Shown: positions 56,117 through 64,000 of the stretch, in pieces
How positions within the stretch are numbered: position 1 is the first letter of the stretch
How the letters are laid out: each line of letters begins with the position of its first letter
Source of the DNA: Gordius sp. MW1
Taxonomy: Eukaryota; Nematomorpha; Gordioida; Gordea; Gordiidae
Reading direction: 5' to 3'
DNA: 64,000 bases
NCBI GenBank assembly: GCA_964036665.1
Contig: OZ038529.1
Location: 930,001-994,000, forward strand
Notes under the pieces: generated by a model
Database searches by the model: none
Seen by the model: the letters and a program-made list of their open reading frames with translations, nothing else
What the model was told of the DNA's origin: nothing
Made by a program: the position numbers and the translations under genes

Positions 56117-59100
56117 ATGGCGCGGTCGACCCTTACTTTCCACCCATATAGTCCTTCGGATAATATTGACCTCTACATATCACAGTTCAACCACTATCAT
56201 CTAGTAGTCGGCGGCGATAAAAAATCCCTTTTCTTAACGGTATGCGGATCGGATAATTATGAACTGCTGATCAATCTTCTTTCCCCTTCGGACCCGTTAC
56301 AAAAGACCTTCGAAGAAATAGTGTCCACCTTGAAAAGTTTCTTCGCTCCCTCTCTGAGTGCTATTGTCCATAGATATAAATTCCACAAATGCGTACAAGT
56401 AGAAGGTGAAAATATTGATTCCTTTGCAGCTAAACTTAAAGGTATATCTATCAATTGCAACTTTGGTGCCTCTCTCGAGGAAAACCTTAGGGATCGGTTC
56501 GTGGCGGGGTGACATAATAACAAGATTGTGGAGCGACTATTGATTGTAGATAATCTGACATGGCAAGGGGCATTAGATATTGCGAGATCGATGGAACGGG
56601 CAAGATTCCAAAGCCATATGTTGACCCAACAATTGGAACCCGTTCATACAGTGACTAAACCCACAGCATCAAATATGAAATGTTTTGCCTGTGGGGGGAA
56701 CCACCTTCGAGTCAACTGTAAATTCCGTTTTGCGACGTGTTATAAATGCCATACCCAAGGCCATATCGGAAAGATATGCCGTGTCAAACAGGTTTCCTCA
56801 TTAGATTATTTCCATTTAAAAGACTCGTTGCGGCCATGCTATGCTTTGAAGGTAAATGATCGTATGTTAAATTTTGAAATTGACACTGGGTCAGCGGTCA
56901 CCTTGATTAATGCTCTCAATGGGGCCCACCTTACCACTCAACCGTGTCGTACCGAATTAAGGGGTTATGATGGTTCGTCTATACCGCTAAAGGGATCGGC
57001 AAGAGTAATCGTGCAAGAAGAGGACGCAACCCACCAACTCTTGCTTTACGTCGCTGATGGGAGCGGGCAAAACATTTTGGGAAGGGACTGGTTAAGGATA
57101 TTTCCACACATATTACGTCAACTAGCTGAGGATTGGGAGCAAAACAAACCTTTCCAACGATACGAGATTAATCATACCCACGATGATGTTGTAACCAATA
57201 ATATTATTAAAAAATATCCGTTGTTGTTTGAAAATAAATTGGGGGGCGGGGTAGTTGGTTATGAAGCAAAGCTAAAATTAAAAGATGAGTTATGCCCACG
57301 TTTTTTCCGCCCTAGACCTATTCCCTATACGTTAAAACCTAAAATTGACGAAGAATTAGATAGGTTAGTTAAAGAAGGTATCTTAAAACCCATAAAATAT
57401 GCTGAACACGCTGCCCCTATTGTAACTGTTATTAAAAATGATGGGAGCATCCGTATTTGTGGCGATTTCCGTGATTTAAACAAGCACCTTGTAATTGAAA
57501 AATATCCTTTACCACGAATTCAAGATATATTTGCTCAACTAGGCGGTTTTAAATATTTCAGCGTTTTGGACCTTAAGGATGCCTATTTCCAAATTAAAAT
57601 TAACGAAAATTCTCAAAACCTGTTAGCAATAAATACGCATAGGGGCCTTTTCAAATATACTAAACTACCTTTTGGCATAGCTTCGGCCCCAGCTATTTTT
57701 CAAAGATTTATGGATTCATTATTTAGAAATAATAAGGGAATAGTAGTCTACCTAGATGACATCATTATAGCTGGTAAGACAATAGAGGACCATAATCAAA
57801 AATTGGAAAAGGTTTTTAAAGAATTGGAAAAAACAGGCCTAAAACTAAAATTAGGAAAGTGTAAATTTTTGGAAAAAAAAGTAGAATATTTAGGACATAC
57901 CATTAGTAAAGACGGAATTTTTACTACTGACAAGAATAATAAAGCAATTTTAGCAGCACCAGCCCCAACTAAAATAAAAGAATTACAATCTTTTTTAGGT
58001 ATGGCAACATACTACGCGAAATTCATAAAAAATTTCTCTTCGTTAGCACAACCTCTTTATAAACTGCTAAGGAAAACAGTATCTTGGAAATGGTCCATAG
58101 ACTGTACAAATGCATTCAATGACATTAAAAAAGCCATTATCAAGGCTCCGATATTAAAACATTTTGACCCCGAGTTACCGTTAGTACTCTCGACGGATGC
58201 GTCATCTAAGGGCCTCGGCGCAGTACTTTCCCACGAAATTAAAGGTTATCAGCACCCTATTGCTTTTGCGTCCCGCACCCTTAACGCTGCTGAAAGAAAT
58301 TATAGCCAAATTGAAAAAGAAGCTTTAGCCATTATTTATGCTTTTAATAAATTTAAGGAATATTTATATGGCCTCCATTTTACATTACTTACAGATCACA
58401 AACCTTTAATTTCAATATTCAACCCAAATAAAAATGTATCACAAGGCATGTCAGCAAGACTTCAGAAATGGACTTTGTTAACAACACCTTATCATTATAC
58501 CATAAAATACAAAATGGGCAAGGAAAATACACAAGCTGATATGTTATCCAGGCTTCCGATACAATCCAAAGAAAATCTAGAACAAGAAGAAGATGATGAT
58601 ATACACACCATTTATGAAGAACCATTTCAACGTTTTCCCATTACGTCCGCTGACATAGAGCGTCATACTCGTACAGATCCTATCCTAGGACAAGTCTATA
58701 ACTATGTACTCTATGGCTGGCCGAAGAAAGTTACTCCAGACCTAGTAGTTTACCAACAACGGCAAAGAGAACTCACCACCTTAAAAGGCTGCATATTTTG
58801 GGGATACCGAATTATTATTCCTCAAGGATTAAGACAAACCATTTTGAAACTAATCCACTTAGGACACCCAGGCATGAGCCGCTCAAAAATATTGGCTCGT
58901 CAACATCTCTGGTATCCGGGTATTGATAAAGATATAGAAGGTTATGTTCGAAACTGTACAGATTGTCAACAATGGTTTACTGGGACAACAAAATTAGCCA
59001 CTCAAAAATGGGAAAACCCTGGGAAACCATGGTCTAGGTTACATGCCGATTTTTGTGGACCTCTTAATGGGTATTATTATCTAATTGTAATTGACGCCTA

Positions 59101-59995
59101 CAGTAAATGGCCTGAGGTAATTCCCATGACCACGATCACTACTTCAAGCACTATAAACGCTCTCGAAGCTATTTTCTCAAGGTTCGGAGTACCAAACACC
59201 TTGGCTACAGACAATGGACCTCAGTTTAAAAGCGCCGAGTTTAAAATATACTGCAAAACAAATAATATTCGTAGTGCATATTCCAGCCCGTATCATCCTC
59301 GATCCAACGGAGAAGCCGAACGTTTTGTACGAACATTCAAGGAGTTTTTGAACAAAACTAGAAATTTTAAAAACGATAAATTGTATAACTTTCTGTTTTC
59401 TTATAGGAACACCATTCACCCAACAACTGGATTAACTCCAGCCAATCTATTAATCAAAATTCAACCAATCGGTCCATTAAACTTACTCAAACCACATGTA
59501 ACTGGTCTTGACAAAGACGAGTTGGCACCTATCAAACGAAAATTTGTAATTGGAGATAGAGTATGGGTTGGAACTTTCACAACTAATGATCAATTATGGG
59601 TAACGGGAAAAATATTAAAAATCTTAGGCCCAGTATCATACATGATAGAAATGGATAATGGGGCATTATGGAAGAGACATGGTGATCATCTTAGAAAATC
59701 TTTAGATAACGCGGACACGCTAAACAATGAAGATCAATGGGCTGACATTTCGCACGCACTACCGGATGCTCTGCCACAAAATGTTCCCAGTGATTTACTT
59801 GACGCCACCGCTCCGCAACAGCCTAATCTACCACATGATGAAGCTAGCGATAAAATGCTTGTTTCCATTCCACCCCCGCTCTCACCTCTACCCCCTCGTA
59901 CGGACTCCCCCTATTCACCTATACCTTCACCCGAAATAACGGTCCGGCGATCTACACGAATCCGAAAACCTATAGAAAGATATGGAATAACTTAA
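56117..59995 (+). CDS. gag-pol polyprotein of the gypsy element, with an in-frame TGA
   Basis: One frame from 56117 to 59995, broken only by TGA at 56510-56512. Gag part: capsid-like region (YSPSDNIDLYISQFNHY, then FASLEENLRDRFVAG), then after the stop the rest of capsid and CCHC knuckles (CFACGGNHLRVNC, CYKCHTQGHIGKIC). Pol: protease DTGSAVTLIN (56883), RT with YLDDIIIAG (about 57750), RNase H LSTDASSKGLGAVL (58190), integrase HHCC zinc domain (HLGHPGMSRS...CTDCQQ, 58855-58970) and DDE core (LHADFCGPL, ATDNGPQFKS, HPRSNGEAE), chromodomain-free tail ending KPIERYGIT. It makes the particle, reverse-transcribes and integrates. The stop lies inside gag, not at the gag-pol border. The clade looks Mag-like (tentative). 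Confidence 0.92.
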
Positions 59996-60007
59996 GGGGG
60001 TAGGAGA
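59996..60007 (+). promoter_or_regulatory. Polypurine tract
   Basis: GGGGGTAGGAGA between the pol stop and the 3' LTR; expected primer for plus-strand DNA synthesis. Confidence 0.8.
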
Positions 60008-60232
60008 TGTTGTATACTGCAACTGCATACTCCACCATGCGCGTTTATTCAAATTAGGACTGCAACTGCATACTCCACCATGCGCGTTATTTCAAATTAG
60101 GTTATTCAAATTACATTCATTATCACACAATCACCCTACCATCACGCGATCACCCTACCATCACGCGTTCTTACCCTTTATATACAAAAATCGCTAATAG
60201 TTAAACAGTCCACCAAATATCGAGACGCAACA
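60008..60232 (+). repeat. 3' LTR
   Basis: 225 bp, no difference from the 5' LTR found by eye, followed by the GAACC target duplication and the resumed RTE frame. Confidence 0.95.
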
Positions 60233-61939
60233 GAACCTCAGTTGCGACGGCGAAGAACGTAAACGACAAATGGACGGCTATGAAGAATGCTTGGCTTGAC
60301 ACAACAGCGCGCGTTTGTGGTTGGACAAAGGGGCCCCCAAGACACAAGGAAACTTAGTTGTGGAACTCTGAGACGGCGAAAGTTATTGAAGATAAAAGGC
60401 GCTGCTATAAAGTCTGGCATGAATCCCTTCAAAGGTCCGACAAGGTCACCTATCAAGAGGCTAAGAGAATTGCAAGAAAGACCGTCGCCAGAATAAAGGA
60501 AACAAAACGTTGCGAGTTTGCTAAACGCCTTGACTCAGAGGAAGGGAAGAAACACATGTTTCGAGTAGCTAAACAAATTGCGAAAGAAAGTTTTGATGTT
60601 GGGGCGGTTGCAGCGTTAAAACTCCCGCGGGTAACATCATCTCCCATGGCGATGGTATCAAAAAGGTTTGGAAAAATTACATGAAACGACTCTTAAACGA
60701 AGAGAATACCTGGGACAATGACGTCGATTGCGATAAAGTGGAGGGACCCTGCTGTTGGAATGGGACTGACTAAATTCAGCATGCAATAAATAAAATGAAA
60801 CAAGGTAAAGCGGCAGGCCCTACAGGAATAGTGGCGGAAATGGTAAAAGCTAATGGACATTTGGGAGTCGTTTGGCTTACACAGCTGTGTAATGCCATAA
60901 TCCAGGAAGGGGCTATACCCAGCGACTGGAAAAAGAGTGTTCTTTTACCAATATACAAAGGAAAAGGTGATCCACTTGACTGCGGATCATATCGGGCTAT
61001 TAAGCTCCTTGACCAAACTATGAAAGTTATCGAGAGGGTGTTGAGAAAAGAATCCGGGAACAAACGAACATTGACGCAATGCAGTTCGGATTTTAACCAG
61101 GGACAGGGACCACCGATGCCATCTTTATATTACGACAGATGCAAGAAAAATATCAAGCTAAAGGCAAAAGACTTTACTATGCCTTCGTAGACCTTGAGAA
61201 AGCGTTCGACCGTGTGCGTGGGAAGTTGTAAAATGGGCACTTAGAAAAACAGGTGTGGAAGAATGGTTGGTTACGGCTGTGATGACTATGTATGACGAAT
61301 CTCAAACGGCAGTGAGGACCCATGATGGCGATAGCGAAAGCTTTGAAGTGAAGGTTGGGCTACACCAAGGTCCGTTTTAAGCCCTCTACTTTTCATCCTC
61401 GTAATGGAGGTGGTGACTAAACAACTGCGAGAAGGACTCCCATGGGAACTTTTATACGCCGATGATCTCTTGATAATGGCTGAGAGTGAGGCTGATCTCT
61501 CTATAAAGATACTAAAATGGAAAAACGGAATGGAGGCAAAGGGCTTAAAAGTTAACAAGGGAAAAACAAAGGTGATGTTAGTGGGGAAAAGTATGAAGAG
61601 CGCCGAGCCAACTCGCGCCTGGCTCTGTAGCGTATGTCACAAAGGAGTGGCTAGCAACCTATACAATGCACAAAATGCCTAGGATGGGTCCACAAAAAAT
61701 GTAGCGGTGTGAAAGGAAGCCTCTTATTGGCAAGTCGTACGTTTAACTGCAAGCCTTGCGCCACAGGACCTCTACCGGATAATGCACTAACCGACTTCAA
61801 CATCGGTAATGGGGAGACGCTAGTAAAGGTTGACACCTTTACCTACCTCGGGGACTCTTTCAGTGCAGATGGGAATGTTGACTCGGCAGTTATAGCAAGG
61901 ATACGACAAGCCTGGAAGAAGTTTAGAGAGATGGCCCCT

Positions 61940-61940
61940 C

Positions 61941-61972
<32 letters not shown>

Positions 61973-63355
61973 TTTATATGTTAAAAATCCGCTGACAGTA
62001 ATATAATATAAATACATGAAATATAAAAGGCAAAATGCGCCGAATAAAATAATACACTATTCGGATATATCATCATCGAGGGGATCTTCCAAAATTGGCC
62101 AAGAATCCTCGAACGATTTAAAGTTGTACTTGGCTATAAGAATACCAAGTCTTTGTTTTAGTAAAAAGGGTACCGAATGTTTAGACGGGGGAGAACGTCT
62201 TCCAACCTCTTTAAAAAAAGCTAAGGCCTGTTTGCCAAAGGTGCCTGAACACGAAGCAACCAATGGAATAAAAATATTTGAGGATAATAGGGCTTTGTAT
62301 TTATTGGTTTTCCGCCCCTCTGCAACAGCTAAAGAATCATTGTTGCAGTTAGAGGGGGCAAATAGGTCAATATATGTGAAGTCCCATTTAAGGTGAAGAC
62401 CATTGCTCCATGGGACTAAAGAAGATCCATCAGGACGCATACGTCCCTCCAAGGCGGGGTCCGATGGCTCCAAGATGGATGGAATCTTTGCTCTCTTCAG
62501 GGCACTTTGAATTAAGGCGTTGGCCTTATTGTGTCTAGTATATTTGAATTTGTTTGCCAGGCAGTGTAAGGGATGCCTGGCTTGTTCGTCTACGAGTATG
62601 CTGCAATTTCGGCAAGTAAATGGCTTCGAAAATTTCACCCCTAGCCGGAGTGCTATGGAGTACGAAAGCTCCGAGTCCTCCAGAATCATCCCGGTGAGAC
62701 AGCTTGGGTAGGCCTCTAGCCATTCGTGACCTGAGCCATCAAACAAAAACGACTTAGAACACTGACTTGCATCGCTACTCGAAATTAGATAATCAACGGA
62801 GTGCAACACAAGTCCGGCATCCCAATCTCTTTGTCGTGAGGTTTGTGGCAAATGTGTTTCGGGATTGGTGTTGTTTTCCCAAGTAGCTAAAGCAATGGGT
62901 AGAAGCGGGTCTTCTTTAACCGGATACAACTTAAAAATGGTATCTTGTACGGATTTATAAGATGAAATAAAGGAGACTAGAGATATTGAGGCCGGTGAGC
63001 GAATCCCTAAACCACCCGATTTGGTTGGTAGGGAAGCTTGTAACCAGCTATGAGTATTGAATTTAATATTTAAATTAGATTGTAAAATAGATTTAATATT
63101 TTGTTCGAAAAGGTTTAAAATTTCCGAGTGTAAAAAAGCACTTGAAGAGCGAAAACAGTGCTGAATCTTTGAAATATTAAAATAGTTTTTTATTATGTAA
63201 AAAGCGTGGTGTGAAGGCAGACACTTTAAGAGATCTAATTTTGACTTTAAAGTAGAGAGATTTTTCTCCAAATAAGTAGCGAGTCCAACTCTACCGCCTA
63301 TGGGCGATCCAAGGTGGCACATAGCGTCTTTCTTGATTGCTAAAAAAGGGGTAAC
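61940..63355 (-). mobile_element. REL-type LINE, 5'-truncated, inserted in the RTE
   Basis: Minus strand: the 5' limit is near 63355 and the 3' poly(A) appears as the poly-T run at 61940-61963. One open frame of about 430 residues (63340-62057). The insertion interrupts the RTE between FREMAPLL and KGVSLTLKGK. Confidence 0.85.
62057..63340 (-). pseudogene. REL-type LINE ORF, C-terminal 430 residues, open
   Basis: The frame is unbroken but lacks the RT core; it starts just before AMCHLGSPIGG, downstream of the YxDD box. Domains: thumb (PSHHAFYIIKNYFNISKI, WLQASLPTKSGGLGIRSP), linker (QRDWDAGLVLHSV, GHEWLEAYPS), CCHC-type finger (CRNCSILVDEQARHPLHC), RHN (TRHNKANAL), nuclease motif RPDGSSLVPW and WDFTYIDLFAP, then a conserved tail to ISE-stop. 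Because the whole C-terminal half is intact, it is the best template in the window for this family's restriction-like endonuclease. It is a dead-on-arrival 5' truncation, not a working gene. Confidence 0.85.
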
Positions 63356-63860
63356 GAAAAGGTGTCTCACTCACTTTAAAGGGTAAAGCCTACGCGGCAT
63401 GTATTAGAAGTTGTCTTGTATATGGAAGTGAAACGTGGCCACTAATGTCGACACATAAAGTCAAATTGGAAAGCACAGAAATGCGTAGGATAAGATGGAT
63501 ATCAAGCGTGTCGCTACGGGAAAGAATAACAAGCAATAAAATAAGAGAAAGAATTGGGAAGCCAATCAACGAGGTCATCCGGAAAAATAGGCAAAGATGG
63601 TTTGGACATGTGGAGCGGAAGAATGACGACGACAGGGTGAAGAAATGTACTTCCATGGAGGTATCTGGAAAGGAACCGCACGGGAGGCCGAAATCCACAT
63701 GGTCTTCTGTTCTCGCTAACGACATGGAAAAAATGGGCCTGACAAAACAAAACACGATTCTCATGACCGGATAAAATGGAGGAAATGCATTAGGGGAAAA
63801 CAGGCCAACCTAGGAGATCCTGGAAAACGGCCTTAAAACGACGAAGAAGAAGATGAAGAA

Positions 63861-64000
63861 TCTTTATGTACACTCAACATTAATTTTTTGCGACTGATTT
63901 ACACATTTAATATCATACTTTTTCAAACATATGGAATTCAAATGGATAACAACATAAGCATGAGCGTAGCCAAAGGAGCAGCTGCCCCCCCCCCCTCTAA
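63861..64000. other. AT-rich spacer and the left end of a CATGAGCGTAGCC MITE
   Basis: From about 63961 the phrase CATGAGCGTAGCC followed by GGAGCAGCTGCCCCC matches the MITE in the GT49 intron; it runs off the window. Confidence 0.6.

Larger units (their letters stand above)
55892..60232 (+). mobile_element. Complete young Ty3/gypsy LTR retrotransposon
   Basis: LTRs at 55892-56116 and 60008-60232, each 225 bp, TGTTG...CAACA, apparently identical. The 5-bp target duplication GAACC lies at 55887-55891 and 60233-60237. Each LTR has two copies of a 43-bp unit (ACTGCAACTGCATACTCCAC start) and two of a 19-bp unit (CACCCTACCATCACGCG), with a TATATA box near 56054. The polypurine tract GGGGGTAGGAGA is at 59996-60007. 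A PBS-like TGGCGCGGTCGACC begins at 56118, overlapping the gag start codon. Inserted in the RTE endonuclease frame. Confidence 0.95.
54538..63860 (+). mobile_element. RTE-clade LINE, near full length, carrying two nested insertions
   Basis: Three pieces: 54538-55891, 60233-61939 and about 63356-63860. A leader with GTCAGGAAGGGCATCCGGCTG precedes an APE endonuclease (54872-55800: LRVATWNIGSM, CSIHETRWKG, GGNLNGHVD, TVDYMMV, HRLIVED). The reverse transcriptase follows (60233 on: KQGKAAGPTGIVAEM, DWKKSVLLPIYKGKGDP, YRAIKLLDQ, LLYADDLLIMAESEADL) and the C-terminal part (LTLKGKAYAACIRSC, VYGSETWPL, RRIRWISSV, RWFGHVERK). GGNLN replaces the usual GGDLN/GGDFN, losing a catalytic Asp. There are several frame breaks, so it is inactive. 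The tail is GAA-rich. Confidence 0.85.

Noticed and set aside
56510-56512. TGA read as selenocysteine
   Set aside because: The site lies in a gag capsid region where no selenoprotein is known, and no SECIS-like structure was recognised.
61286-61836. Minus-strand ORFs opposite the RTE reverse transcriptase
   Set aside because: The plus strand holds the YADD box and neighbouring motifs; these are shadows.

Overview
This window is AT-rich eukaryotic DNA, almost certainly metazoan and most likely an arthropod. The support is short GT-AG introns (52 to 63 nt where free of insertions), a Golgi-type GT49 glycosyltransferase, and a repeat load of piggyBac, hAT, Helitron, RTE, restriction-like-endonuclease (REL) non-LTR and Ty3/gypsy elements. 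I cannot place it to order or species. There are no bacterial operons, rRNA genes, convincing tRNA genes or CRISPR arrays. Host genes are a small fraction; most of the window is transposons nested in transposons.

Host genes. (1) 3981-4283 (+) is a two-exon gene for a 79-residue secreted basic peptide. (2) 13722-14460 (-) is a two-exon gene for a 114-residue secreted Gly/Tyr/Arg-rich protein with dibasic sites. In both, a phase-0 intron cuts the signal peptide after 7 or 8 codons. (3) 47735-49852 (+) is a four-exon type II membrane GT49 glycosyltransferase with a 2-nt frameshift in exon 1. A decayed copy of its first exon lies at about 9321-10138, and the 5' flank of both copies matches the very start of the window in inverted orientation, so a third copy may lie just off the left edge.

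Layout. 1-2375: an inverted copy of a dispersed block that recurs at 4975-5110/8288-8640, 20890-23958/35449-35625 and 47028. 5147-8287: a retroelement remnant with inverted terminal repeats, interrupted by a LINE. 8288-11090: block copy, GT49 pseudogene and RTE fragment. 11599-17354: several MITEs and the second peptide gene. 17355-20844: a perfect head-to-tail Helitron dimer. 20890-23958: block copy carrying a hAT element that itself holds a piggyBac-like MITE. 23959-35445: an 11.5-kb interval bounded by an 11-bp direct repeat, probably one hAT element swollen by later insertions. It holds a CCAAT-hairpin repeat array and a piggyBac element inserted inside another copy of itself in opposite orientation. 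35640-47030: Helitrons, REL-LINE copies and a truncated gypsy copy. 50466-63860: RTE copies. The last contains a young complete LTR retrotransposon (identical 225-bp LTRs, 5-bp target duplication) and a REL-LINE fragment.

The clearest unusual signals are the self-nested piggyBac palindrome with its repeated TTTA flank, the Helitron dimer, the GT49 duplication whose tiny intron took a hAT two bases after the splice donor, the two signal-peptide-split peptide genes, a 296-bp uninterrupted GAA tract at an RTE tail, and the in-frame TGA in a very young gag-pol. All alignments here were made by eye; no database search was possible.
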